Shown here in pieces: positions 16,916 to 25,479 of a stretch of DNA of 64,000 nucleotides. Positions within the stretch are counted from its first letter, which is position 1; every line of letters starts with the position of its first letter. This DNA comes from CAZRCZ01 sp964598765 (GTDB lineage: Bacteria > Sumerlaeota > Sumerlaeia > MVZB01 > JAJFLK01). Under the pieces are notes generated by a model, which was not told the origin of the DNA, ran no database searches, and saw only the letters and a list, made by a program, of their open reading frames with translations. Location of the stretch: assembly GCA_964598765.1 (NCBI GenBank), contig CAZRCZ010000016.1, forward strand, positions 1-64,000, given 5' to 3'. The position numbers and the translations under genes are program-made.

Positions 16916-18574
16916 CTACCGGTTCGGGGAATCCGCGCCGGGCCAGCGCACAATGATATAGCGTGCGTTCTGCAAAACGATTTTGCAACGGGGCGGGGAA
17001 AAAGCGTCGCGCGCTTTGAAGTAGGCGTCCAAAGGCATGACGAACGTCGCCACGTGGTATTTGTTCCAGAAAGAGGCGAAGTCTCCCGTCTCCGCAAGCT
17101 GAACGATCTCGGCCTCCCGCTGTTTGTAATCGGGGGTGACGAACTGGTCTCCCCAGAAGGTGGGACATCCCGTTTTGGCGGTAAGCATGAGGCTTAGCGG
17201 ATAATCCAACACGTAAATTCTCTCCTTATACCCTTGGAACCGGGAGATGACCTCGTAGGCTTCCTGCGAGAAGAAAACGGCGTCCTCGGAGGCGACGTAT
17301 TTGGGTTGCTTCACGGCAAAGATGATCGTGTCGAGGATCAGCAACATCGCCGCCGTGGAAAAGCCGGCCGCCCATCGGCGCGGAAACCGCCGCAACGAGG
17401 GTTGAAAGACAAACTTCAGGTATTGAAAACTCCAAAGGACGAGGGGAAGAAAGAGATACCCTCGCGTGAAGTGCATCGGCTGGAGGCCCGGTTTGATGAA
17501 TCGGCTGTTGTTCACCAAGAACGCCGTCGTTCCGATCCAGATCAGGAGAATTCTCCTTCCACGCCGCCGACATTGCCTCTTGAGAAATTGCAAATTGAAA
17601 AGCGACGCCAAGAGCAAAACAAGAAATGGGCCGTATCCGAGGAAGGCATCTTTGGCGCTGAGCGGCTCGGTCGCGGCGGCGGCGTGGAGTTTCTCCAGCG
17701 ACCGCCCGACCTCCCAATGACCGAGGAATAATTTGTAGTAGGCCAATACCAGCATAACCAATCCCACCGCGCCGCACGAAACAAGCCGAACAACCGCGTT
17801 TGGGGATTTCCACCAATCCATGAGCAAGGTGGGAATCAGGATTGCGCTGAGGTGAACGCCGAGAAAGGGATTGGAGGCCAATCCCATCGCATACCAAACC
17901 AGCGCCCAACCTCGATGCCCGCGGAGAAGCGAAACGACCATTCCGAGAAAGAGGAAGTGGTAAAAGACTTCAAAGGGATAAAAAACGTTTCGGAAGATGT
18001 TGAGAAACCACCAATGGTAATGGTCTTCGAGCCACCACTGGGCGAGGAGAAGAGAGCCTTTGGCTTCCGTCGGCCAGCTCGGATAAAGACAAATCGCCGC
18101 GATCCACGCGATTCCTCCTCCCATGGCGACAATCGAATAGACGATCCAATACATCCGGCGGGAGGGAAAATAAATTTGAATCAAGACAGCCAGCGACGCA
18201 AACATCGCGGCGGAAAAAAGGACGCGGAAAACGTCGAAAAGATCATGGAAGGGAATCGTCGGGAAGGCGCGCGCGAGCCACGCCATTAGCGTGATCGGCA
18301 ACTGAAAAAATATGGCGGGGGGATTCGGAGAAAGATCCCAAGGATAAGCATAGGTGAATCCGTTGGGGCTTTGCATCGCCGCGCGAATCAGGCAGGCATA
18401 AATCTTTTGATCTCCCTGCTGGTAGCCGAGGAAAACTTTGCCGTCCGGCGGATGGGCGAACCAGTAAATTTTCAGCGCGATCATCAGGAGCGCGGCAAGC
18501 ACTCCGAAGCCGGCGGCGACGGAAACACGGAAAAGAGGATGCCGATCGAGCGGAGTTTTTCCCGGCGGTTTCAC
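16916..18574 (-). CDS. polytopic membrane protein, possible GT-C type
   Basis: 552 residues with about ten or more hydrophobic helices. The first lies at about 15-36 and is followed by a loop with YQQGDQKIYACLIRAAMQSP. Aromatic-rich loops (LEDHYHWWFLNIFRNVFYPF) and the general layout resemble integral membrane glycosyltransferases or DUF-type sugar/lipid enzymes, but no diagnostic motif is certain. The soluble C-terminal end contains AYFKARDAFSPPRC. It starts 3 bp after the PilZ gene stop, so the two form an operon and c-di-GMP control of the membrane protein is plausible. Confidence 0.75.
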   Translation of the reverse strand: MKPPGKTPLDRHPLFRVSVAAGFGVLAALLMIALKIYWFAHPPDGKVFLGYQQGDQKIYACLIRAAMQSPNGFTYAYPWDLSPNPPAIFFQLPITLMAWLARAFPTIPFHDLFDVFRVLFSAAMFASLAVLIQIYFPSRRMYWIVYSIVAMGGGIAWIAAICLYPSWPTEAKGSLLLAQWWLEDHYHWWFLNIFRNVFYPFEVFYHFLFLGMVVSLLRGHRGWALVWYAMGLASNPFLGVHLSAILIPTLLMDWWKSPNAVVRLVSCGAVGLVMLVLAYYKLFLGHWEVGRSLEKLHAAAATEPLSAKDAFLGYGPFLVLLLASLFNLQFLKRQCRRRGRRILLIWIGTTAFLVNNSRFIKPGLQPMHFTRGYLFLPLVLWSFQYLKFVFQPSLRRFPRRWAAGFSTAAMLLILDTIIFAVKQPKYVASEDAVFFSQEAYEVISRFQGYKERIYVLDYPLSLMLTAKTGCPTFWGDQFVTPDYKQREAEIVQLAETGDFASFWNKYHVATFVMPLDAYFKARDAFSPPRCKIVLQNARYIIVRWPGADSPNR

Positions 18575-18577
18575 GGA

Positions 18578-19030
18578 TCAGGCTGGGCTTGAAGTTTGAT
18601 CGCGAAGCGACGCGACGAAGGACCGCAATTTTTCCAAATCCACGGGCTCATTTTCGCCGAGGGACACGCCCAGATCGCAGGTCGGAACCGGACCTTTGCC
18701 GTGATAATCAAAGCAGACCACCGCGCCGAATAGCCGCGCCGGGGTGGGATCCGTGGGAAACGCGCAGTGCACACGGACGAATCGAAATTGGCGATGCCGG
18801 ATGAGTTGCAGATAATCGCGCGTGGTGAGTCCCTCCACTTTGATCCGCACGCCCCGCTCGCTGATGTCGGAAATGATTCCCGGAAGCCGCATGGGGGTAA
18901 AGGTGTCCTCCGGACGAAGCAACTGCACCTCGGCGGGCAGATTGGCCGAAAAACGGGGTTCCCTTCGGCGGTCGGTATTTTGATTTTCCATTCCTGTCGT
19001 CCGCAACGGTTTCAAATTCGGATTCCCCAT
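18578..19030 (-). CDS. PilZ domain c-di-GMP binding protein
   Basis: 150 residues from the ATG at 19030, which has GGAG seven bases upstream. A longer upstream extension overlaps the divergent gene and is not protein-like. Both PilZ signatures are present: RREPR (RxxxR) near residue 21-25 and DISERG (DxSxxG) near 54-59. The rest (GVSLGENEPVDL) completes the barrel. By family it senses c-di-GMP. The adjacent membrane protein is the likely effector. Confidence 0.85.
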   Translation of the reverse strand: MGNPNLKPLRTTGMENQNTDRRREPRFSANLPAEVQLLRPEDTFTPMRLPGIISDISERGVRIKVEGLTTRDYLQLIRHRQFRFVRVHCAFPTDPTPARLFGAVVCFDYHGKGPVPTCDLGVSLGENEPVDLEKLRSFVASLRDQTSSPA

Positions 19031-19142
19031 GATAATCTCCGGCGCGGAAGGCGCAAGCGAGAAGATTGCCTTGCGCTCATCCGCGACGGCTTGACAGAGC
19101 CGCCTGAGCGTGGTCAACTTGGAGAAAATTGAGGAGTGAAAC

Positions 19143-20369
19143 ATGAAAAAATCCGTGTTCTTGGTTTGTATGATCGCGTTGGTTTGCGGGTCGGCGGTCG
19201 CCGAAAACTGGCCGCAATGGCGCGGACCGCGCGGCGACGGCATCAGTCTGGAAAAAGGGATCCCGACGCAATGGAGTCCGACGCAGAACATCGTCTGGAA
19301 AACCGAGATTCCGGGCGAGGGACATTCCTCCCCCGTCGTTTGGGAGAAGGACATTTATCTGACGACGGGATTGGGCGATGGACACGAGCGCGCCTTGGTT
19401 CGCGTGGACGCCGCGACCGGAAAAGTCGAGTGGGTCACAACCGTGGCGAAAAGCAAGGACTTGGAACATCTCAACCCGGAGAACAATTACGCATCCTCAA
19501 CCCCGGCGACCGACGGAGAAAAAACCTACACCTCGTTTTACGCCAGCGGCAAAGTTAACCTCGCGGCGCTGGACCGCACCGGCAAGATCGTCTGGCAGAT
19601 CGAGCCACTCAAGAGCGAAACCGAGCACGGTTATTCTTACACGCCGTTGCTGAAGGACAAACTTCTCTTTTACAGTTTGGATCAATTGAAGGACAACACG
19701 GTCCTCGCCGTCGAGACCGACACGGGCAAAATCAAATGGCGGGAGGATCGCAAAGCGATCTCCTGTTCGCACGTTCCCCCGTCGTTCATTGAGGCGGGCG
19801 GTCTGCCGCAGGTGATCGTCAACGGAAACGGGGTGACGCGAAGCTTCGATCCGACGAGCGGAAAATTGATTTGGTCGTGCGACGGACCGACCAATTATTC
19901 CGTCGCGGGATTGGCCTACGGCAAAAACATCGTTCTGGCCAGCGGGGGCTATCCGAAACGCCGCGTCATTGCCATCCATCCCGACGGACAAGGGGACGTG
20001 ACCAAAACCCACTTGGCGTGGGAAACGATCAAAGGAACGACCTACGTTCCGTCGCCGGTTTATGACAACGGATTTTTCTACAGCGTGACCGACAACGGCA
20101 TCGCCTCCTGCACCGAGGCCGAGACGGGCAAGGTAACGTGGGAACGCCACATTCCCGGCCATTTCCGGTCTTCCTTGATTTTGATCGAAGGCAATTTCTT
20201 CACGACCAACGACGAGGGAACAACGACGATCTTCAAGTCCGATCCGTCGGCCTACAAGGAAATCGCGGTGAATAAAATGGACGAGTTTTGTTTCACGACG
20301 TTCGCCGTCTCGGGCGGTCGGCTCTACATGCGGACGAAGAAGAATCTATATTGCATTGGGTCAAAGTGA
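19143..20369 (+). CDS. exported PQQ-like beta-propeller protein
   Basis: 408 residues. The Sec signal peptide is MKKSVFLVCMIALVCGSAVA (1-20). The mature protein opens with NWPQWRGPRGDGISLEKGIP, the common start of PQQ-like propeller proteins, and carries repeated blades such as VDAATGKVEWVT, LDRTGKIVWQI, ETDTGKIKWRE and EAETGKVTWERH. This is the BamB/quinoprotein-like fold; no dehydrogenase active-site residues are evident, so a binding role is more likely than catalysis. A GAGGAG site precedes the ATG. It is followed after 27 bp by a phosphatase-like gene. Confidence 0.88.
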   Translation: MKKSVFLVCMIALVCGSAVAENWPQWRGPRGDGISLEKGIPTQWSPTQNIVWKTEIPGEGHSSPVVWEKDIYLTTGLGDGHERALVRVDAATGKVEWVTTVAKSKDLEHLNPENNYASSTPATDGEKTYTSFYASGKVNLAALDRTGKIVWQIEPLKSETEHGYSYTPLLKDKLLFYSLDQLKDNTVLAVETDTGKIKWREDRKAISCSHVPPSFIEAGGLPQVIVNGNGVTRSFDPTSGKLIWSCDGPTNYSVAGLAYGKNIVLASGGYPKRRVIAIHPDGQGDVTKTHLAWETIKGTTYVPSPVYDNGFFYSVTDNGIASCTEAETGKVTWERHIPGHFRSSLILIEGNFFTTNDEGTTTIFKSDPSAYKEIAVNKMDEFCFTTFAVSGGRLYMRTKKNLYCIGSK

Positions 20370-20396
20370 CGAACGTTAATGGAGAAGGAGAGAGTT

Positions 20397-20996
20397 ATGA
20401 ATGGAATCTGGAAATTGATCGTTGTGGGAATTGCGCTCGGAATTATGGCGACGGGACGGACGCGAGCCGAGGAAACCGCCAAGGAAAAACCGTGGCACGA
20501 GGGGAAAAAAGTCGAAGAGAGCAAGGCGGTTGAAGGATTGAAATTGCGCGCTTTCGGCGACCGGGTTTATTTCGCCGGACAGCCCAAGACCGAGGATTTC
20601 AAAGCGCTGGCGGGCAAGGGGGTTAAGACCGTCATCAACCTGCGGACGCTCGAAGAAACAAAGACCTCGGACGAAAAAACGGCGGTCGAGGGAGCCGGAA
20701 TGAAATACGTTCAAGTTCCCATCGGCCATGAAGGAGCCAAGGACGAAGACTTGAAGAAGATCATGGACACGCTCGACGGAGCCAAAGATGCGCCGATCCT
20801 CATGCATTGCGCCAGCGGCAATCGGGTCGGATACGTCTGGTCCATCTACCGCGCCAAGCGGCACGGCTTGAGCGCGGACGCGGCGATCAAGGAGGGACAA
20901 GAGGCGGGAATGCACGCGCCGAACCTCGTCGAGAGCGCGAAGAAGATCATCGGGGAAAAGGAAGCGGGGGCGGCGAAGGAAGAGAAGAAGAAGTAG
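20397..20996 (+). CDS. exported dual-specificity-phosphatase-like (DUF442/Blh family) protein
   Basis: 199 residues from the ATG at 20397, which has GAAGGAGAG upstream. An earlier in-frame ATG lacks a site. A signal peptide lies at about 1-24 (KLIVVGIALGIMATG). The domain contains VYFAGQPKTEDFKALAGKG, TVINLR and the phosphatase loop HCASGNR, with Cys and Arg four residues apart as in the beta-lactamase-hydrolase-like phosphatases. The tail is Glu/Lys-rich. By family it may be a phosphatase of unknown substrate, here located outside the cytoplasm. Confidence 0.8.
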   Translation: MNGIWKLIVVGIALGIMATGRTRAEETAKEKPWHEGKKVEESKAVEGLKLRAFGDRVYFAGQPKTEDFKALAGKGVKTVINLRTLEETKTSDEKTAVEGAGMKYVQVPIGHEGAKDEDLKKIMDTLDGAKDAPILMHCASGNRVGYVWSIYRAKRHGLSADAAIKEGQEAGMHAPNLVESAKKIIGEKEAGAAKEEKKK

Positions 20997-21026
20997 GACG
21001 TTCCAACCGCCAAGACGACAGGCGGA

Positions 21027-21644
21027 TTATCGCCGTCTGCGGGTTCGGCTGAGGGCGAGGAGCGCCTTGTTTGGATTCTCAAATTCCGGTTCTGTTTCGG
21101 CCCGCGCGGTCTCCGCGTCTCCGCGATTCCGCGTCGTTCCCTTCTGCGTCATGGCTTTGCGTCGGACTGAATTCAAACCGTGCGCGTGACAGATGGCGAC
21201 GGCCAACGCGTCGGCGGCGTGATCGGGGCGCGGGATTTCCTTCATGCCCAGAACGGCGCGGGTCATCATTTGGACCTGACGCTTATCGGCCCGGCCATGC
21301 CCGACGACGGCCAGCTTGATTTGCGGAGGCGTATATTCGATCAGTTCGACGCCTGATTGGGCCGTGGCCAGAATCGCCGCTCCGCGCGCCTGCGCGACGG
21401 CGATGGCGGTCTTCATGTTGGCGGCGAAAAAAAGTTCCTCAATCGCCACCACTTCGGGTTGGTTCACTTCAATAATCCCGCGCAACGTCTGATAAATGTG
21501 ATCGAGTCTTCGGGCAAGCGCGTCGCGCGGAAAGGTCCGAATGACCCCGTGAGCGCAATGGCCGAGCGCGCCGGTCCGATCATCCCGCTCAATGATCCCA
21601 TAGCCGACGTCGGCCAGACCGGGATCAATGCCCATGATTTTCAT
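21027..21644 (-). CDS. ruvC: crossover junction endodeoxyribonuclease RuvC
   Basis: 205 residues. D7 in MGIDPGL, E69/E70 in VVAIEELFF and D141/D145 in RPDHAADALA are the metal-binding residues of Holliday-junction resolvase RuvC. It resolves four-way junctions with RuvAB, which are not in this window. The tail after about residue 165 (TTRNRGDAETARAETEPEFE) goes beyond the family core. Its DNA resembles a dispersed CGCGGAGACGCGGAGA repeat, so the gene end appears to have run into a repeat. Confidence 0.95.
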   Translation of the reverse strand: MKIMGIDPGLADVGYGIIERDDRTGALGHCAHGVIRTFPRDALARRLDHIYQTLRGIIEVNQPEVVAIEELFFAANMKTAIAVAQARGAAILATAQSGVELIEYTPPQIKLAVVGHGRADKRQVQMMTRAVLGMKEIPRPDHAADALAVAICHAHGLNSVRRKAMTQKGTTRNRGDAETARAETEPEFENPNKALLALSRTRRRR

Positions 21645-21662
21645 GATTGTTCATTTCCGAAA

Positions 21663-21877
21663 GAATTCACCACAGAGACACAGAGGACACAGAGAGGAAC
21701 TCAAGACTCGATCGGTCTTTGAGAAAATACAGGTAAATTGTCTATGCGCAACGGGGCTGATTTTGGGAATCTCAAAGATTCGCAACTCCATCTTTGATTT
21801 CGTGATATTCCAGCCGTCCCTTTTCTCAATCGGCTTCAAGCACTCCAACCGCCTCTCTGTGTCTCTGTGGTGAATTC
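21663..21877. repeat. 215-bp element with 23-bp terminal inverted repeats
   Basis: GAATTCACCACAGAGACACAG opens the element and its reverse complement closes it; the match extends to 23 bp. About 150 bp of AT-richer DNA lie between. It fills the ruvC-yebC gap. The ends are a common dispersed intergenic repeat type, and the layout is that of a miniature inverted-repeat element. No target-site duplication is certain. Confidence 0.6.
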
Positions 21878-21911
21878 CAGAACTCAGAAGCCATGATTTC
21901 GGGCGCGCGGC

Positions 21912-22661
21912 TTACTCGCTGAACTGCTCAACCAGTTCCGGCGCGATGTCGTAATTGCCGGAGACCGACGAAACGTCGTCGTGGTCCTCGAGCGCGTTGA
22001 TCAGGCGAAGCAATTTTTCCGCGTCCTTGGCCTCCACTTTGACGTTGTTGTTGGCGATGAGTTCCGCCTTGGCCGATTCGATCTTCATTCCCTTGGCTTC
22101 CAATTTTTCGCGCACCGCTTGAAGGTCCTCCGGGCGCGTGAGGATGCGGAAATCCCCCTCGTCGGCCTCGAAATCCTCGGCTCCGGCGTCGAGCGCCGCT
22201 TCCATCGCGGCGTCCTCGCTCATCCCCTCGGCGGTGGCGATGATCGTCCCCTTCTTGGTGAACATCCATGAGACGCAACCGACTTCTCCCAAGTTGCCGC
22301 CGTGTTTGCCGAAAATATGCCGGATTTCCGGCGTCGTCCGTTGGCGGTTGTCCGTCGAGCCGGAGATCATAAGCGCCACACCGCCGGAGCCATAACCTTC
22401 GAAGACGAAATCCTCGTAGGAAACTCCCTGAAGTTCGCCCGCTCCCTTCTTGATCGCGCGCTCCAAATTGTCCTTGGGCATGTTCGCGTCGCGGGCCGCT
22501 TGAACGGCGGTTCGCAGGCGCGGATTGCCGTCGAGGTTGCTTCCCCCCATCCGCGCGGCGACGATGATTTCCTTGAGGAGCTTGGTGAAAAGCTTGCCCC
22601 GCTTGGCGTCCAGCGCCCCCTTTTTGTGTTTAATGGAATGCCATTTTGAGTGGCCCGACAT
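21912..22661 (-). CDS. yebC: YebC/PmpR family transcription/translation regulator
   Basis: 249 residues. It begins MSGHSKWHSIKHKKGALDAK, the hallmark of the family, and continues with RAIKKGAGE and YEGYGSGGVAL-like text (FEGYGSGGVALMI). Length is typical. Members act as DNA-binding regulators or relieve ribosome stalling. A GAGGAG site precedes the ATG. It is the last gene of a minus-strand set with gspG and the small Cys protein. In many bacteria yebC is next to ruvC, as here. Confidence 0.94.
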   Translation of the reverse strand: MSGHSKWHSIKHKKGALDAKRGKLFTKLLKEIIVAARMGGSNLDGNPRLRTAVQAARDANMPKDNLERAIKKGAGELQGVSYEDFVFEGYGSGGVALMISGSTDNRQRTTPEIRHIFGKHGGNLGEVGCVSWMFTKKGTIIATAEGMSEDAAMEAALDAGAEDFEADEGDFRILTRPEDLQAVREKLEAKGMKIESAKAELIANNNVKVEAKDAEKLLRLINALEDHDDVSSVSGNYDIAPELVEQFSE

Positions 22662-22675
22662 GGTTTATCTCCTCT

Positions 22676-22843
22676 TCAACCGTTCCTCTTGTAGTCCGGA
22701 CATTTTCTCGCGTTGGGGCGTTCGGGGCGGGAGCAGGCCGAGCCGTAATTGTAACGGCAACTGTCGCACAGAAACTCGTCCGGCCCCCCTTCGGCCAGAA
22801 GAACGTGCAACCACTGGCGGAATCTGCGCCACAGTTTTTTCAA
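22676..22843 (-). CDS. small Cys-rich protein (putative zinc-binding)
   Basis: 55 residues with a TTG start 3 bp after the gspG stop. The N-terminus is basic and amphipathic (KKLWRRFRQWLHVLLAEGGP). The rest is FLCDSCRYNYG, ACSRPERPNAR and KCPDYK, so four Cys (C26, C29, C37, C48) could bind zinc. The frame ends 14 bp before the yebC start. The regular Cys spacing and fit between neighbours argue for a real gene; function is unknown. Confidence 0.65.
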   Translation of the reverse strand: MKKLWRRFRQWLHVLLAEGGPDEFLCDSCRYNYGSACSRPERPNARKCPDYKRNG

Positions 22844-22846
22844 CGC

Positions 22847-23302
22847 TCAATTTCCCTTGCCCTCGTCCGCTCCGTCCCAGCTGTTGATGTCGTCGGCGGT
22901 TCCCAACTGCCCGTCCCGTCCGGGCGAACTCAGATCGTAGTCCATCCCGTGTTGCGAGGGATAGGCGTAAGTGAACGGATGGTCCCATGCGTCCTTGGGA
23001 ACCTTGTCCATATACTTGTGCCATTTTTTCTCTTCGGCGCTTCCGGGCTTTTTCACCAAGGCTTCCAGTCCCTCACTCGTGCTGGGAAACACGCCTTGAT
23101 CCATCTCATATTCTTGAAGAGCGGTTTTGAGGGCGCTCATTTGTCCCTGCGTGATGCTTTTTTTGGCTTGCTCCGATTTTCCAACCAACCGCGGAATCAC
23201 AAGCCCCGCTAGAATTCCGATGATCGCGACGACCAGCATGATTTCCAAAAAAGTGAAACCCTTTTGAGCGCGATGATGTGTGCGGCGAAATTGAGTTCGC
23301 AT
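22847..23302 (-). CDS. gspG: type II secretion major pseudopilin GspG
   Basis: 151 residues. A basic leader ends in KG, followed by the prepilin motif FTFLEIMLVVAIIGILAGLV with the conserved Glu at +5. The C-terminal part (DPWGHPF-like DAWDHPFTYAYPSQHG, then SSPGRDGQLGTADDI) is the calcium-binding region typical of GspG. It would be processed by a prepilin peptidase and assembled in the type II secretion pseudopilus. No other gsp genes lie nearby, so the system is scattered. Confidence 0.9.
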   Translation of the reverse strand: MRTQFRRTHHRAQKGFTFLEIMLVVAIIGILAGLVIPRLVGKSEQAKKSITQGQMSALKTALQEYEMDQGVFPSTSEGLEALVKKPGSAEEKKWHKYMDKVPKDAWDHPFTYAYPSQHGMDYDLSSPGRDGQLGTADDINSWDGADEGKGN

Positions 23303-23484
23303 GAATTTGATCCCCTTTCCATCCGATTTTGATGGGGGCTTGAGAGGGAACGACCTTAGTTTGCCACAGCAAACGGGCTTGAATCAATGCCGGAGAATAT
23401 TGCCGGGAAGGAACCTCCGATTGATTCGGACGCATCCCTCAACCAAATCCCCGACATCGCAAAGATCAAGAGCTATGCCAAAAA

Positions 23485-24891
23485 TTATTTTGGCGAAGCC
23501 GAAATCGGGTCTTCCTTGATGAGCTTGGTCAGATACTTGAGCAAGTTCCGTTTGTTAAGGTCTTTGGCCAATTCCTCTTGAACTTTGCGGTGGGCGTGGA
23601 GGATGGAAGTGTGGTCGCGCCCGCCGAACTTCCGCGCCAGTTCGGGGAACGACATGTTGGTCATTTCGCGCGCCAAATAGCAGGCCAGTTGCCGAGGGAC
23701 GGCGAACTTGCGCGCCCGGCTGGCTCCCGTGAGATCGTGCAATCCCATGTCGAAGAACTTGCAGACCACCAGTTGGATTTTCTCCACGCTGATCGTCACC
23801 GGTTCTTCCCCCGTGAAAAACGATCCCAGCAGGGTCCGGACCGAGGCGATGGTGATCGGCTCGCGGGTGACGGCCTGATGGGCGGAGAGTTTGGTGAGCG
23901 CTCCTTCCAGTTTGCGGATGTTGGTCTTGATCCGCTCGGCAATGAAAATTTCAATTTCCGGACCGAGATCGAGGGCGAGGTCTTGCGCTTTTTTCCTTAA
24001 AATCGCAACTCGCGTTTCGAGATCCGGCGGTTGGATGTCCACGACCAGCCCCATCTCGAACCGCGACCGGAGCCGCTCCTCCAGCTCGGTCAATTCCTTC
24101 GGGGAGTGATCCGAGGAGATGACGATCTTCTTGCCCGCGTTGAAAAGATCGTTGAACGTGTGGAAAAACTCGATTTGCGTCCGCTCGGCTCCGGCGAAGA
24201 ATTGCACGTCGTCAATCAGAAGCAAGTCCACGGTCCGGAAGCAGTTGCGGAAATGGGAAACGTCCTTCTGCTGAATCCCTTCGATGAAGGCGTTCATGAA
24301 GGTCTCGGACGAAACGTAGAGAACGGAAAAATGGGGACCGACCGAAAGGAGCCGCCGTCCGATGGCGTGGAGGAGATGGGTCTTGCCCAAACCGACGCCG
24401 CCATAAAGGAAAAGGGGATTGTAAGCCCTCGATTCGGGATCCGCGACCGCTTGGGCCGCCGCGTAGGCGAAACGGTTGGACTCGCCGACGACAAAATTCT
24501 CGAAAGTGTAATGATCGTTGAAGCGGATGGATTCCAGCCCCATCGGGCGGGAGCCGGCTTGGCGAATCCCGGAGCCGACCGTGCTTTTGCGGACGGTTTC
24601 GGTTTCGCCGTTGGCTTCCGCCGGGGTTTCCTCCCCCTCCTTCTTCTCCAACTCGTAGAAGATCGTCACCTCGCGCTGGGCGATGCGCCCCAGCAGTTTT
24701 TCGATGTGGTCCTGAAAGTTGGAGATGAACCAGTTGCGAAAAAAGATGCTCGGAACGGCGAGGGTCAACTCGCCGTCGGCGTAGTTCTTGAACGAAACCG
24801 GCTCGACCCACGTCGCGTAGGATTCCTCGTCAATCTCCTCGCGCAGGGTCTCCAGCGCCTGATCCCAAATTTCCGATGAAATCGAAGCCAT
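23485..24891 (-). CDS. dnaA: chromosomal replication initiator DnaA
   Basis: 468 residues. Domain I (1-80, with EESYATWVEPV) precedes a variable linker (80-125). The AAA+ domain has Walker A GGVGLGKT at 164-171 and Walker B LLIDDVQF. The C-terminal DNA-binding helix carries GGRDHTSILHAHRKV. Length is normal. By family it binds DnaA boxes and opens oriC. No clear cluster of DnaA boxes is visible in the flanking DNA. Confidence 0.97.
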   Translation of the reverse strand: MASISSEIWDQALETLREEIDEESYATWVEPVSFKNYADGELTLAVPSIFFRNWFISNFQDHIEKLLGRIAQREVTIFYELEKKEGEETPAEANGETETVRKSTVGSGIRQAGSRPMGLESIRFNDHYTFENFVVGESNRFAYAAAQAVADPESRAYNPLFLYGGVGLGKTHLLHAIGRRLLSVGPHFSVLYVSSETFMNAFIEGIQQKDVSHFRNCFRTVDLLLIDDVQFFAGAERTQIEFFHTFNDLFNAGKKIVISSDHSPKELTELEERLRSRFEMGLVVDIQPPDLETRVAILRKKAQDLALDLGPEIEIFIAERIKTNIRKLEGALTKLSAHQAVTREPITIASVRTLLGSFFTGEEPVTISVEKIQLVVCKFFDMGLHDLTGASRARKFAVPRQLACYLAREMTNMSFPELARKFGGRDHTSILHAHRKVQEELAKDLNKRNLLKYLTKLIKEDPISASPK

Positions 24892-25043
24892 GCTCCCAAT
24901 CCTTTTCTCTTTGCCCCATCACGAATTCCGGCGGACCGGAACAAAATTTTCTTCTAACAAAAACAGAACGGCCTACAAGTAAGCGCGAATCGGGAAAAAA
25001 ATCGAGCGAAAAATTTCGGAAATTTTTTTGCGGAACAATCCGC

Positions 25044-25073
25044 TTGAAATTCTTCTTGACGGTCACCGATAAT
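25044..25073 (+). promoter_or_regulatory. promoter of the tRNA-Thr/tRNA-Tyr unit
   Basis: TTGAAA (25044-25049) and GATAAT (25068-25073) are 18 bp apart and about 47 bp upstream of tRNA-Thr. The region between here and dnaA also contains an AT-rich palindrome (AAAAATTTCGGAAATTTTT near 25013-25031). Confidence 0.5.
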
Positions 25074-25120
25074 CTTGGCAAAGCGCTCGCATTTGAAACC
25101 CGAAACAAGGCGGCGCGGAC

Positions 25121-25195
25121 GCTGGTGTAGCTCAAAGGCAGAGCTCTCGCCTTGTAAGCGAGGGGTTGCAGGTTCGATTCCCGCCACCAGCCCCA
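25121..25195 (+). tRNA. tRNA-Thr (anticodon TGT)
   Basis: Acceptor GCTGGTG pairs with CACCAGC. The D arm is GCTC...GAGC, the anticodon arm CTCGC/GCGAG with loop CTTGTAA (anticodon TGT), the T loop is TTCGATT, and CCA is encoded. It reads ACA. Tyr tRNA follows 15 bp on, in the same unit. Confidence 0.95.
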
Positions 25196-25210
25196 GAGTT
25201 TGAAAAGTTT

Positions 25211-25296
25211 GGAGGGATGCCCGAGCGGTTAAAGGGGACGGGCTGTAAACCCGTTGCCGGAAGGCTACATAGGTTCGAATCCTATTCCCTCCACCA
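25211..25296 (+). tRNA. tRNA-Tyr (anticodon GTA)
   Basis: Acceptor GGAGGGA pairs with TCCCTCC. The anticodon arm ACGGG/CCCGT has loop CTGTAAA (anticodon GTA). A long variable arm (TGCCGG...CTAC region) is present as in class II tRNAs. The T arm carries TTCGAAT, discriminator A, and CCA is encoded. A long perfect palindrome begins directly after CCA. Confidence 0.95.
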
Positions 25297-25355
25297 CTAA
25301 AATGCGAAGGGGAGGATGAATCGCAAGGCGATTCATCCTCCCCTTCGCATTTTAG
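25297..25355. repeat. perfect 28-bp palindrome after tRNA-Tyr
   Basis: The arms CTAAAATGCGAAGGGGAGGA... (25297-25324) and their exact reverse complement (25328-25355) enclose a 3-nt loop AAG. There is no mismatch in 28 bp. It starts at the base following the tRNA CCA. It could terminate the tRNA transcript, though no long T run follows, or be a captured repeat. The DNA to 25479 then holds a GTCCAC-rich stretch. Confidence 0.75.
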
Positions 25356-25479
25356 ACGACATTCTAAAAATTGAGCGTTCTGGTCTGTCGAATCGCCTCC
25401 TTCAATTCCCTTCGTGCACTTGGTCCACACTGTCCACTTCGTCCACAAAAGTCGGAAATGCCTTTGGTAATGCTCCTGC

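Noticed and set aside
22679..23024. 119-codon minus-strand frame overlapping gspG
   Set aside because: Out of frame with GspG, whose prepilin motif is clear, and out of frame with the Cys-rich small ORF; the composition is not protein-like.
24892..25120. oriC upstream of dnaA
   Set aside because: AT-rich palindrome only; no DnaA-box cluster can be seen.
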